From NCBI RefSeq assembly GCF_900103005.1, contig NZ_FMWL01000006.1, positions 116,923 to 180,922 on the forward strand: a stretch of 64,000 bases of DNA. Direction: 5' to 3'. The position numbers and the translations under genes are program-made. This DNA is from Acidaminobacter hydrogenoformans DSM 2784. Lineage in GTDB: Bacteria; Bacillota; Clostridia; Peptostreptococcales; Acidaminobacteraceae. The notes under the pieces were generated by a model that was not told where the DNA came from, made no database searches, and was given only the letters and a program-made list of their open reading frames with translations. Within the stretch, counting starts at the first letter, position 1; the number at the start of each line of letters is the position of its first letter. Below are positions 50,800 to 59,787 of this stretch, piece by piece.

Positions 50800-52284
50800 T
50801 TATTTAACCTTCTTTGAGGTCGTTTGCATTTTTAAGACGGAAAAACACCCATCACTCAAACCATTTACCTTATGTTGAATACCCAGATCTGACTGAACTA
50901 TTCTCAACACTTCCTCCGAGACTATTTCACCAGGCGCCAGCAGCGGAATCCCCGGCGGATATGGGATCAAAAAATCTCCGGCAATCCGTCCTTTTGCCTC
51001 AGCGACTGGAATCCATTCCTGCTCCGACCAGAGCGCTGCCTCCGCTGAAACCGCCCGCTCAGGAAGTGCTGTTATTCTCAGCACTGGCACTCTGAGCAAG
51101 CCTGAATCTGCTATGGTCACCGCAGATACCGTGCTTTGGGCAATCTTTTCAAGACTCGCCATTAATGTGTTGAAATCCGAAGCGTTACTGACCAAACTTG
51201 GGATCAACACCACATACAGCGGCGTCGCGAACTCACCCACGACGCCAGCTTCTTCCAGCGCCTGATAAAGCTGATAGCCATCTATCCCAAGATCTGCGGC
51301 ACTTATTACGAGACGCGTCCTGTCGACAGCAAAACCCGCTGGCAGCGCCATGCTTTCATGCATAAACCTGTAGCCCAGTAATTTTGCTTTCGAAGCAAAC
51401 TTTTCAATCAAGCCCAAAAGCTGCGCCATGTCCTTCGACCCTTCTGCCTCATAGTAACTGGCCGCGAGCTCTAAAGACACCATTAGAGGATATGAGGGGC
51501 TCGAGCTCTGGAGCATTGCAAGATAGCTTGAAATTCTGTGCTTTAATCCCAGTCCCCGGTCTGTGCCGTAATGGAGCATGGAGCTCTGGGTCAGGGAGGT
51601 CAGAGTCTTGTGGGTACTTTGAACTGCAATATCAGCACCCAGGGACAGCGCCGTTTCCGGCAGATCCCCAGACAAACCAAAGTGCGCGCCATGGGCCTCG
51701 TCTACAATCACCGGCGTATTATGACTGTGCGCGATCTCTATTATAGACTTCAAATCACAAGCGACACCTTCATAATTCGGGTAAGTAATGAGGACAGCCG
51801 CCGCATCAGAGTGGCTTCGCAGTGCGCCCTTTACCATATCAGCGGACACCCCGAGGGCTATGCCTGTGGCAGTGTCGATCTCAGGCAAGAGATAAACCGG
51901 CTTGAGGCCCCCCATTAAAACAGCTGATAATACGCTTCTATGGGCGTCCCTTGGCAAAATGATCTTAGCGCCCCTTGGAACAGTTCCCAGAACTGCACCG
52001 AGAATGCCAACCGTTGTCCCACCCACGAGAAACTGCGTTTCCCGGGCCCCAAAAATCCTCGCAGCATCTCTCTGGGCTTCCAGAATGACCCCTTCCGGCG
52101 CATGCAGATTGTCCGTGCCGTGGATCTCCGTATAGTCCAGGGCCTCCAGGCTCAGATTCTCCGCGGTTAAAAAACAGGACAGGCCTCTTCCAAATTTATT
52201 GCCAGGCACATGGAACGAAGTCTGACCGGCGTGCCTCATTTCTGCCAATTTACTGAATAAGCTTTCATTTTTGGCTTTTTTCAC
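50800..52284 (-). CDS. Orn/Lys/Arg decarboxylase-family PLP enzyme (YaaO/SpeA-like)
   Basis: 494 residues from a GTG that overlaps the previous stop (GTGA). GHVPGNK-like SFHVPGNKFGRG, DYTEIHGTDNLHAPEG, VDEAHGAHFGLS and the PLP lysine in VQSTHKTLTSLTQSSML. It is the short class of basic amino-acid decarboxylases found next to tmk/holB in Firmicutes; the substrate (Arg, Lys or Orn) cannot be told from sequence. Confidence 0.93.
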   Translation of the reverse strand: MKKAKNESLFSKLAEMRHAGQTSFHVPGNKFGRGLSCFLTAENLSLEALDYTEIHGTDNLHAPEGVILEAQRDAARIFGARETQFLVGGTTVGILGAVLGTVPRGAKIILPRDAHRSVLSAVLMGGLKPVYLLPEIDTATGIALGVSADMVKGALRSHSDAAAVLITYPNYEGVACDLKSIIEIAHSHNTPVIVDEAHGAHFGLSGDLPETALSLGADIAVQSTHKTLTSLTQSSMLHYGTDRGLGLKHRISSYLAMLQSSSPSYPLMVSLELAASYYEAEGSKDMAQLLGLIEKFASKAKLLGYRFMHESMALPAGFAVDRTRLVISAADLGIDGYQLYQALEEAGVVGEFATPLYVVLIPSLVSNASDFNTLMASLEKIAQSTVSAVTIADSGLLRVPVLRITALPERAVSAEAALWSEQEWIPVAEAKGRIAGDFLIPYPPGIPLLAPGEIVSEEVLRIVQSDLGIQHKVNGLSDGCFSVLKMQTTSKKVK

Positions 52285-52781
52285 GCTTTCACCTTTTCTT
52301 GTTCAATATGGGCTCTAAGAATTTCCAAAAATTTTTCAGACGGTTCAAACAATAATTTTTCTTTCCTTCTACGCCCAAATGAAATCACATGCCAGGACCC
52401 TTTTTGGCGCGAGACCTTGAACCGCCTGTTGCCAGGTATCCTCCGGTCCACTTTGTGGTCATAGCTTCTTATCTCGCTCACTTCCTCCAGCTTGAGGCTG
52501 AAATATGAGGTGCTGGACCGCCCCAGCTGACGCTCAACCACCAGGAGATCGTCAATGATTTTATAAGTAAACGACTCCCCATTGTGGGAGATCAGCTTCC
52601 ACACAAATCCAATGCCAAACACCAGGACCGCTATGGAGATAGCGGAGTTCAGACCAGGCGGCAGCTTACTGAAAATCCTGACACAACCGTTTGTCGCAAA
52701 GGCAATCAAGCCAATTGCCGCCATCAGCCTAACCGTTCCTACCGGCTTTCTTCTGACGGTTTCCCTTTCGAAAATTCCCAT
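52281..52781 (-). CDS. membrane protein with PH-like domain, hypothetical
   Basis: 166 residues. Two hydrophobic segments (about 17-35 and 45-62) are followed by a beta-rich cytosolic part (SFTYKIIDDLLVVERQLGR..., RDHKV.RRIPGNRRFKVSRQKG). This resembles bacterial PH-domain (YdbS/DUF-like) proteins. Translationally coupled to the decarboxylase gene. Function unknown. Confidence 0.75.
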   Translation of the reverse strand: MGIFERETVRRKPVGTVRLMAAIGLIAFATNGCVRIFSKLPPGLNSAISIAVLVFGIGFVWKLISHNGESFTYKIIDDLLVVERQLGRSSTSYFSLKLEEVSEIRSYDHKVDRRIPGNRRFKVSRQKGSWHVISFGRRRKEKLLFEPSEKFLEILRAHIEQEKVKA

Positions 52782-52792
52782 GTTGCCTCCAT

Positions 52793-53008
52793 TTATTTAA
52801 TGACTTTCAGTCTGTTGCCCTTTTTATCCTTGCCGACCTGCGACTTTCTTTTAGCCGATGGCCGTTCATCCGTGCGCGCTCTCTGTTCCATAGGCTGAGC
52901 CCGGTCCAGCGCCTTTCTCATTTTCCACAGATCCGACAGAAAAAATGCCAGACAGCCAAGCACAATGATGCCTACAACTACTAAAGTGACAATTTGAACT
53001 GCCGACAT
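52793..53008 (-). CDS. small single-helix membrane protein, hypothetical
   Basis: 71 residues from the ATG with GGGGGAG upstream. One N-terminal membrane helix (VQIVTLVVVGIIVLGCLAFFL) followed by a basic, disordered tail ending KGNRLKVIK. It precedes the PH-like protein by 11 nt and diverges from the aminotransferase gene. No family recognised. Confidence 0.75.
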   Translation of the reverse strand: MSAVQIVTLVVVGIIVLGCLAFFLSDLWKMRKALDRAQPMEQRARTDERPSAKRKSQVGKDKKGNRLKVIK

Positions 53009-53139
53009 TGAAGACTCCCCCCGGAAGAATTTTTCTGATATAATGACATCCATAATGAATGCGCATCAACGGTACTATTTTATCACAAATTGTGCTGGTT
53101 TGATGAGCAGATCCGCAAAACATGTTAGGAGGTACTCAT

Positions 53140-54318
53140 TTGCTGTCCAAAAAGCTAGCTTCTATTACGCCTTCCTTTACCATCGGCATCAGTACTAAGG
53201 TTAATGAGATGAAAAGAAATGGTATTGCCATTACCAACCTGAGTATTGGAGAACCTGACTTCTTCACGCCGGAGCGCGCCAAAGCCGCCGGGATGAAGGC
53301 CATCGAGATGAACAAGACCAAATATGACGCCGCCGAAGGGCTCCGCGACCTGAGAGAAGCGATTTGTCTCAAGCTCAAAGAAGAAAACAATATCGAGTAC
53401 AAGCTGGATGAAATTGTCGTTTCAAGCGGCGCGAAGCACTCCATCACCAATGCGCTGATGGCGCTGCTGGATCCGGGAGATGAAGTCCTGATTCCAAAGC
53501 CGTATTGGGTCAGCTATCCCGAGATGGTTAAACTGACTGGTGGCGTCCCCATCTTTGTCGAGACGCAAAGGGCCAACGATTTTAAAGTGACTGTTGAGGA
53601 TCTTAAAGCCTGTGTCAGCGATCGCACGAAAGCCGTCTTTATCACAAATCCTTCCAATCCTACCGGCGCTGTTTACCGCCGGGAGGAGCTTCTGCCCATT
53701 GCTGAATTCCTGGTAGAAAAAGGCGTTTACATCATTGCTGATGAGATCTACGAAAAGATCGTCTTTGATCAGGCGTTTACGTCTGTCGCTTCTTTGTCAG
53801 AAGCCATCAAAGACATGACAATCACCATCAACGGCATGTCAAAATCTACCTCAATGACAGGCTGGAGAATTGGTTACACTGCGAGCACGCGGCCAATCGC
53901 CAAGGCTATGGCTACCATTCAGGGTCACCTGGTATCCCATCCGGCTACAATTTCCCAATACGCCGCTCTGGAATCCCTCAACTGCAAAGAAGAAATGATT
54001 GAAATGAAGAACGCCTACGCAAAGAGACGCGACCTCGTCAGCGGCCTTCTGACTGAGATAGAGGGCGTAGATTTCGTACGTCCTGAAGGTGCGTTCTACG
54101 TCTTTATTGATGTCAGCGCCTTCAAGTCCAAGCTGCCTGCGTCTGACAGCCTCTCTATTCAGGTGTGTGACCTGCTGCTTGAGAAATTCCAGCTCGCTCT
54201 CGTACCGGGCATCGCGTTCGGCCTTGACAATTATGTCCGGGCGTCCACAGCTGCGAGTGAGGAAACTTTGAGAGAAGGTATGGCCAAGCTGGCTGCCTTT
54301 GCAGCTTCACTCAAATAA
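53140..54318 (+). CDS. aspC: pyridoxal-phosphate aminotransferase, aspartate aminotransferase type
   Basis: 392 residues. The best start is a TTG with AGGAGG 7 nt upstream; an ATG 18 nt earlier lies before that site. LSIGEPDFFTPERAK, SSGAKHSITNALMALLDPGDEVLIP, NPSNPTGAVY, ADEIYEKIVFD and the PLP lysine in INGMSKSTSMTGWRIGY are class I aminotransferase (AspC-1b) motifs. It links aspartate/oxaloacetate with glutamate/oxoglutarate. Monocistronic. Confidence 0.93.
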   Translation: MLSKKLASITPSFTIGISTKVNEMKRNGIAITNLSIGEPDFFTPERAKAAGMKAIEMNKTKYDAAEGLRDLREAICLKLKEENNIEYKLDEIVVSSGAKHSITNALMALLDPGDEVLIPKPYWVSYPEMVKLTGGVPIFVETQRANDFKVTVEDLKACVSDRTKAVFITNPSNPTGAVYRREELLPIAEFLVEKGVYIIADEIYEKIVFDQAFTSVASLSEAIKDMTITINGMSKSTSMTGWRIGYTASTRPIAKAMATIQGHLVSHPATISQYAALESLNCKEEMIEMKNAYAKRRDLVSGLLTEIEGVDFVRPEGAFYVFIDVSAFKSKLPASDSLSIQVCDLLLEKFQLALVPGIAFGLDNYVRASTAASEETLREGMAKLAAFAASLK

Positions 54319-54363
54319 TAACGCTGGATTCTGATTATAATGTAATGCAGCACCCAAAAATAA

Positions 54364-54412
54364 TGAAGACGGTGTAAGCGGGCTTTGGCCTGCTGGCACC
54401 GTCTTCTTGCTT
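54364..54412 (+). terminator. terminator after the aminotransferase gene
   Basis: GAAGACGGTG (54364-54373) / CACCGTCTTC (54397-54406), inner GCGGGC/GCCTGC stem, then TTGCTTATT. Confidence 0.82.
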
Positions 54413-54488
54413 ATTCCTGTGGGAAGCCGCCGGAGCTTCCTCCAGCTCGCTGCTACTGTTCACTCAGTTTCATTTTGGCTCAAACGCA

Positions 54489-55763
54489 TTAGCGGATGAC
54501 TTCTACACCTCTCATGTAAGGGCGGAGAACTTCCGGAATCACGACACTGCCGTCCGCCTGCTGGTAATTCTCAAGAATTGCAGCATTCGTCCTGCCAATT
54601 GCCAGGCCAGAGCCATTAAGTGTATGAACAAAGTTGACCTTTTTTGTATCCTTATCTCTGTATCTGATGTTCGCGCGGCGCGCCTGATAATCCTCAAAAT
54701 TTGAGCAAGAGCTAATCTCAACATAGCGGCCATAGCTTGGCATCCAAACTTCTATGTCATAAGTCTTCGCAGAGCTGAAGCCAAGGTCACCGGTGCAGAG
54801 CTGAACGACACGGTGAGGGATCTTAAGGAGCTTCAGCACTTCTTGGGCCTCATTGAGGAGTTTTTCCAGCTCATCATAAGAGCTCTCCGGTTTGACAAAT
54901 TTGACAAGCTCCACTTTATTGAACTGATGTTGTCGGATCAGGCCACGCGTATCTCTTCCAGCAGAACCCGCTTCTTTTCTGAAGCAAGGCGTATAAGCTG
55001 TATGATACAGCGGCAGCATGGAATCCTCCATAATCTCATCGAGATATAAGTTCGTGAGCGGCACTTCTGCTGTAGGCACTAAGAAAAAATCCTTCGCCGG
55101 AATGTGGAACATGTCGTCTTCAAATTTAGGCAGCTGACCTGTGCCTGTCATTGCCGCGCGATTGACCATAAACGGCGGCAGAATCTCCGTATAACCATGT
55201 TGCTCCGTATGAAGGTCCAGCATAAAGTTGATCAGCGCCCGCTCAAGTTTTGCACCGAGCCCTTTATAAACAGTAAATCTGGTCCCTGCGATTTTTGTCG
55301 CACGCTCGAAATCCAAAATCCCCAGATCCGTACCTACATCCCAGTGGGCTTTCGCTTCAAAATCAAAGGTCGTTGGCTCTCCCCACACTCTGTATACCGC
55401 ATTGTCCGCGTCACTTGTGCCAATTGGGTTGCTCTCGTGTGGTGCGTTTGGAATGTTGAGGAGCCTATCCTTTAACTCAGCCTCAAGGGTGGATACGCGT
55501 TCGTCAAGGGTCTTAATCTCGTCTGCAAGCTGCTTCATCTCTTCCATGAGCGCCTCGACGTCCCCGCCGTTCTTTTTGAGCACCGGAATCTGCTTGGATG
55601 CCGTCTTCTGCTCGTTTTTCATCTTTTCAACTTTTGCCAGGATTTCCCGTCTTTCATTGTCGAGGACCAGTACCTGGTCAATGCCAAAATCACCGTTGCC
55701 TCTGGATTCAACTTTGGCCTTTATATTGTCAAAGTCCTCTCTGATTCTGCGAATATCCAACAT
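54489..55763 (-). CDS. serS: seryl-tRNA synthetase
   Basis: 424 residues. N-terminal coiled-coil arm (about 30-110), then class II motifs: motif 2 [25 protein letters not shown] and motif 3 [20 protein letters not shown] Ser T-box leader lies upstream. Confidence 0.97.
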   Translation of the reverse strand: MLDIRRIREDFDNIKAKVESRGNGDFGIDQVLVLDNERREILAKVEKMKNEQKTASKQIPVLKKNGGDVEALMEEMKQLADEIKTLDERVSTLEAELKDRLLNIPNAPHESNPIGTSDADNAVYRVWGEPTTFDFEAKAHWDVGTDLGILDFERATKIAGTRFTVYKGLGAKLERALINFMLDLHTEQHGYTEILPPFMVNRAAMTGTGQLPKFEDDMFHIPAKDFFLVPTAEVPLTNLYLDEIMEDSMLPLYHTAYTPCFRKEAGSAGRDTRGLIRQHQFNKVELVKFVKPESSYDELEKLLNEAQEVLKLLKIPHRVVQLCTGDLGFSSAKTYDIEVWMPSYGRYVEISSCSNFEDYQARRANIRYRDKDTKKVNFVHTLNGSGLAIGRTNAAILENYQQADGSVVIPEVLRPYMRGVEVIR

Positions 55764-55852
55764 ATTAAAACCTCCTCTAATTTATGTTTATCACTGCGCT
55801 TTTACTTCAACGTTGTTTCAGTTCTGACATGAAACGGCAAAACTGCGGCAAA

Positions 55853-56090
55853 TAAAAAAGCCCCTCGTCCCCGGTATAGGGACGAAGAACTTGCTCTCCG
55901 CGTTGCCACCCTGATTGACTCCGCTCACCGCGAAGTCCTCTCAATAACACTATAACGCGTGTCAAGCGTCCGGCATTACCCGGATAGCTCCAAGGCGGAT
56001 TCAGCCTTCATCACGTACCGGATTCCACCATGCCCGGCTCTCTTTGACAGATGATCAGCTTACTGCTCCTCTTCAATGCTTTGATTGGTG
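55853..56090 (-). ncRNA. T-box riboswitch upstream of serS
   Basis: Minus strand: AGAGAGCCGGGCATGG in stem I, the T-box CAGGGTGGCAACGCGG (55898-55913), and a terminator GTCCCTATACCGGGGAC with flanking pairs (about 55860-55885) before TTTTTT. The specifier is plausibly UCC (Ser) in GCTGAATCCGCC; that reading is less certain. Confidence 0.93.
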
Positions 56091-56199
56091 TTTATCATAG
56101 CACAAGATGTCTAATTCTGCAAGTCTAAGACTACAATTGAGTGAAAATTATGTATACTTTTCTCAGCAGCGCAGCTGCCTTACAGCGGGACTGTATCAA

Positions 56200-56445
56200 C
56201 TACAACTCATTCTTAAGCTGGTTGAAGATCTTGCGATCCACTTGCTCCACCAGGACTTCAAGGGCTTTTGCCTTTATTTTCATGATTCTGGAAATCTCTG
56301 ATGGCGGCAACGGCTGCTCGATTCCAATCCCGTAACGCAGCCTGATTAAATTTGACTCCATATCATCGAAGAGCTGACGGTCAAGCAAAGTTTGGATCTT
56401 TGATTCCAAAGTCTCAGAGTTCTGTTCATTATTTACCTTCACCAC
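56200..56445 (-). CDS. small sigma-70 region 4-like HTH protein
   Basis: 81 residues. The C-terminal two-thirds, LIRLRYGIGIEQPLPPSEISRIM then KIKAKALEVLVEQVDRKIFN, follow the pattern of sigma-factor region 4 (LRYGL...TLEEIG.IMGISRERVRQIE). The region 2/3 parts are missing, so it is a stand-alone region-4-like HTH. Start GTG GTG; GAGG about 8 nt upstream. It lies between murI and the serS T-box in the same direction. Whether it binds RNA polymerase or DNA is unknown. Confidence 0.72.
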   Translation of the reverse strand: MVKVNNEQNSETLESKIQTLLDRQLFDDMESNLIRLRYGIGIEQPLPPSEISRIMKIKAKALEVLVEQVDRKIFNQLKNEL

Positions 56446-56649
56446 TTCTCCTACCTCAATATTTTTGAAATTTTAGTCGTTTTATGTATGTGGACCCCCA
56501 TCAACATTTTTTCAAGGGGTGGCGAGGGTTCATCCTGAATCCAAATCAATTTCGAAATCCATTTTAGCCATTGTTTCATATTTTATTCACAACCTATCCT
56601 ACAAAATTATCTTGTATTCCAATCTTTTTTTCATTTCCAAAGCGGGTAA

Positions 56650-57447
56650 TCAAAGGGCAACCTCCTCGTAAATGCGAAGCAAATCAAGCATCTGTTGGTT
56701 GTATGCCTCGTCCTTTGAACTCTTCAAAATAAAGCTGCCCTGGTGATTCGGCTGAGCCAGTTGGCCCTTTTGAAGCAATATCGCTTTAAGATTGTTAATC
56801 GTCCCGCCATTGCCATCGTAAATATGTACGCCTTCGCCCAACAAGCCCTTCAAAGCTTTTCTCAGGAACAGGAAGTGTGTGCACCCCAGTACAACACCGT
56901 CGATACTCGAAAGGTCAATATTATCATAGCACGCCTTCAGCTCTTTTTCAGCCTCAGGCCCATAAACAACACTCCGCTCAACCATTCTGACAAGGCTTGG
57001 ACATGGCAGCTTTATGACTTTAGCTTTTGAAGCTGTTTTAAGCATAAGCTCCGCGAATTTCTTTTCACGCAGCGTCACCTCTGTTGCCATGACCACGATC
57101 GTTCCCTTTGGAAAGTCTTGAACTGCGGGTTTTAATGCAGGTTCCATCCCCAGAATTGGAATCTGGGTAAACTTTTTTCTAAGATGAGACGCTGCCGCAG
57201 AAGTCGCTGTATTGCATGCAATGACTATTGCTTTTACATCATGGGCCAACAAGACCTCACAAACCCGCTCTGACAGCGCAATGATCTGAGCCGTTGACTT
57301 TTCACCGTAAGGCGCATTCGCCGAATCTCCATAGTAGACAAACGACTCGTTAGGCATTTGCTGGATGGCTTCGCCAAGAACGGAGATCCCGCCCATACCG
57401 GAATCAAAGATTCCAACAGGCCTGTTGTCTTGATCAGACAATGACAT
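56650..57447 (-). CDS. murI: glutamate racemase
   Basis: 265 residues. VGIFDSGMGGISVLGEA, VIACNTATSAAASHLR (first catalytic Cys) and GVVLGCTHFLFL (second catalytic Cys) are complete. Makes D-glutamate for peptidoglycan. GGAGGA precedes the ATG. Confidence 0.96.
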   Translation of the reverse strand: MSLSDQDNRPVGIFDSGMGGISVLGEAIQQMPNESFVYYGDSANAPYGEKSTAQIIALSERVCEVLLAHDVKAIVIACNTATSAAASHLRKKFTQIPILGMEPALKPAVQDFPKGTIVVMATEVTLREKKFAELMLKTASKAKVIKLPCPSLVRMVERSVVYGPEAEKELKACYDNIDLSSIDGVVLGCTHFLFLRKALKGLLGEGVHIYDGNGGTINNLKAILLQKGQLAQPNHQGSFILKSSKDEAYNQQMLDLLRIYEEVAL

Positions 57448-57858
57448 TGGAACGTCCTCCTCCCAAAATGTTGTCCACAGTCATTATAATACATGCCAAA
57501 AAAAAAGCAATCTTTACCGTTAAAAGATGAAATTTGTAACTTCTTATCAACTTATCAACAGTTCGGCTGTTGATAAGAGCATAGCGTTTAACATAATCTT
57601 AGCTAAATTCATGTAAAATTAACGAAAGTGTATTTTTCATCCCCAGCGCCTTGACACAAGATTATAGAAAACTGCCACAAGATGTAGGGGTTAGCATAAG
57701 TCGTTAATAGAAAGCTTGATCGGGAAACTGGAGAAAATATTATTATCCGTAAAAAGAAAAAGAGCAAAGTCCAGTCAAAAACCCTGACGTCACCCATTTT
57801 CTCAATAATGTAAATTAGTCGTTTTTTGACGCGTTCAGAAGATCACGAGACAAGGCAC
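57448..57858. other. 411-nt gap between murI and the NAD operon
   Basis: It holds the palindrome at 57551-57577. The stretch 57600-57800 is AT-rich with no gene-like ORF and no clear terminator for the incoming PTS-like gene. Confidence 0.5.
57543..57577. repeat. perfect palindrome with TTCGG loop plus direct half repeat
   Basis: CTTATCAACAG-TTCGG-CTGTTGATAAG (57551-57577), preceded by another CTTATCAA (57543-57550). On neither strand is it followed by a T-run, so it is not a simple terminator. It lies about 105 nt upstream of murI; TTATCAACA is one base off a DnaA box. Confidence 0.7.
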
Positions 57859-58881
57859 TTAGAGCTTCATGTCCCCACTTTTGATCCAGCCCTTCTTTCT
57901 CATGAATTCAGAAAAGAACAGCGTCAGTATAGCTGGCAGAATAAAGTGAAGCACACCCATTTTCATAATGATGGTCGAAAACCCAACCGTTTCAGACATG
58001 GCTGCTACTGTCCCGAACTGCCCGACCAGGCCGCTGGTACCCATGCCCGCACCGACCGAATTGCTTTCCATTTTGAAAAAGACAGTCGCAACAGGACCCA
58101 AAATGGCGCTGGTCAGGATTGGAGGGATCCATATTTTTGGGTTTCTTATAATGTTTGGAATTTGAATCATGCTCGTCCCAAGGCCTTGAGAGATCAATCC
58201 CCCAATCCCGTTCTCCCTGTAACTTGCCACTGCGAAGCCAATCATCTGGGCACAGCACCCCACCAGTGACGCGCCCGCTGCAAGCCCGCTAAGACCAAGG
58301 GAAATTGCGAGGGCTGCGCTGCTGATAGGCAGTGTCAGCACGATCCCCATGATGACCGCCACCAGGATGCCCATAGGCACAGGATGCAGCTCCGTCGCTA
58401 TGTTGATGACCTGGCCGATGGACTTCATAATCCCCGCAATTACCGGACTCACAAGCAGACCCACCAGACCACCGACAAGGATCGTCGTCGCAGGAACCAC
58501 AACTATATCCACCTTGGTCTTCCCGCTGATCAGCTTCGAAAATTCAGCTGCTGCAAGCGCAGAAACGAAAGCTCCCATGGGCTCCCCAATTTTGACTATG
58601 AAATCCCCCGCCGCGTTTTGACCTACTGTTCCAGCGCCGACAGCGCCTGCCACCATAGAAGCGAAAATGCCAAGGGGTTTGGCCCCGACACTATAGGCAA
58701 CAGCGCCCCCAATAGCAGGTCCCATCATGAATTGCGCTACTCTGCCAAACGTTGTCAATGCTTCAATACCGCCATAATCCCCAATTTGCTTGAGAATCAA
58801 TCCAATAATCAAGGAGCTGAACAATCCCAGCGCCATGCCGTTCAAAGTCTTGATCAGATAATCCCTAATTTTTTTTCCCAT
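57859..58881 (-). CDS. PTS EIIC-like membrane protein in the NAD operon
   Basis: 340 residues with about nine hydrophobic segments and internal Gly/Ala-rich repeats (MMGPAIGGAVAYSVGAKPLGIFAS; GQNAAGDFIVKIGEPMGAFV; ELHPVPMGILVAVIMGIV). This is the PTS_EIIC_2 type of stand-alone EIIC proteins. No EIIA/EIIB partners are present. It follows nadC by 12 nt, so it is the last gene of niaR-nadA-nadB-nadC-EIIC. A transport role for an NAD precursor is inferred from that location; the family itself does not tell the substrate. Confidence 0.82.
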   Translation of the reverse strand: MGKKIRDYLIKTLNGMALGLFSSLIIGLILKQIGDYGGIEALTTFGRVAQFMMGPAIGGAVAYSVGAKPLGIFASMVAGAVGAGTVGQNAAGDFIVKIGEPMGAFVSALAAAEFSKLISGKTKVDIVVVPATTILVGGLVGLLVSPVIAGIMKSIGQVINIATELHPVPMGILVAVIMGIVLTLPISSAALAISLGLSGLAAGASLVGCCAQMIGFAVASYRENGIGGLISQGLGTSMIQIPNIIRNPKIWIPPILTSAILGPVATVFFKMESNSVGAGMGTSGLVGQFGTVAAMSETVGFSTIIMKMGVLHFILPAILTLFFSEFMRKKGWIKSGDMKL

Positions 58882-58893
58882 CTTCTTCGTCCC

Positions 58894-59730
58894 TTATCCT
58901 ATAAATTTCATGTGGATGTCGAGGGCCCGCGCCGAATGCGTGAGCGCTCCTGAGGAAATAACATCGACCCCTGTCTCAGCAAGAGTTTTTAAAGTCTCCA
59001 GAGTCACCCCACCTGACGCCTCAAGCACCACACGCTTGTCATTTAGCGCCACCGCCTCACGTACCTGCGCAGCACTCATATTATCCAGCATAACAATATC
59101 TGCTCCGGCAGCGATTGCCACCTCCAGCCCTTTTAAATCCTGAACCTCAATCTCCAGCTTCACCGTATGGCCTACTTTGTCTCTGATGACCTCAAGAGCC
59201 TCTCTGATGCCACCACAAGCCTGAATATGATTGTCCTTGATCAAGACCCCTTCAGAGAGATTAAACCTGTGATTGAAGCATCCACCGCATCTGACAGCAT
59301 ATTTCTCAAGCGCTCTCAACCCGGGCGTGGTTTTACGCGTATCGACAATTTTCACTTGCGTATGGCGCACAGCGTCCGCATAACGTCTGGAAACTGTGGC
59401 GATCCCGGACATCCGCTGCATCAGGTTCAAGCAAAGCCGCTCACCCTTTAAAAGCGCCTGAGAAGGCCCCTCAATTTCCGCAACAGCCTCACCCTGTAAA
59501 ATCATATCGCCTTCCTGCTTATAATAAGTATACCTCATTTTACCAGGTGCCAGCGCTTCAAATACTGTCTCAATGACAGGAATGCCACACAAAATGCCCT
59601 CTTCCTTAAAAGCAATCCGCGCTTTGCTGACCGATTCTGCCGGGATCAGCAAATCTGTCGTCAAATCAATGTAGTGCAAATCTTCATTTAAACCCCGCTC
59701 CACAACCTCTTTCAACATTCTGGTGATCAA
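58894..59730 (-). CDS. nadC: quinolinate (nicotinate-nucleotide) phosphoribosyltransferase
   Basis: 278 residues. LNEDLHYIDLTTDLLIPA, RLCLNLMQRMSGIAT, VDTRKTTPGLRALEKYAVRCGG, HRFNLSEGVLIKDNH and VMLDNMSAAQVREAV cover the QAPRTase active site. It converts quinolinate and PRPP to NaMN. Confidence 0.97.
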   Translation of the reverse strand: MITRMLKEVVERGLNEDLHYIDLTTDLLIPAESVSKARIAFKEEGILCGIPVIETVFEALAPGKMRYTYYKQEGDMILQGEAVAEIEGPSQALLKGERLCLNLMQRMSGIATVSRRYADAVRHTQVKIVDTRKTTPGLRALEKYAVRCGGCFNHRFNLSEGVLIKDNHIQACGGIREALEVIRDKVGHTVKLEIEVQDLKGLEVAIAAGADIVMLDNMSAAQVREAVALNDKRVVLEASGGVTLETLKTLAETGVDVISSGALTHSARALDIHMKFIG

Positions 59731-59787
59731 ATGACGGATCTCCTTTCATTATTTAAAGTATACTGCTTTTCAAGCGCTACTAAGCAA

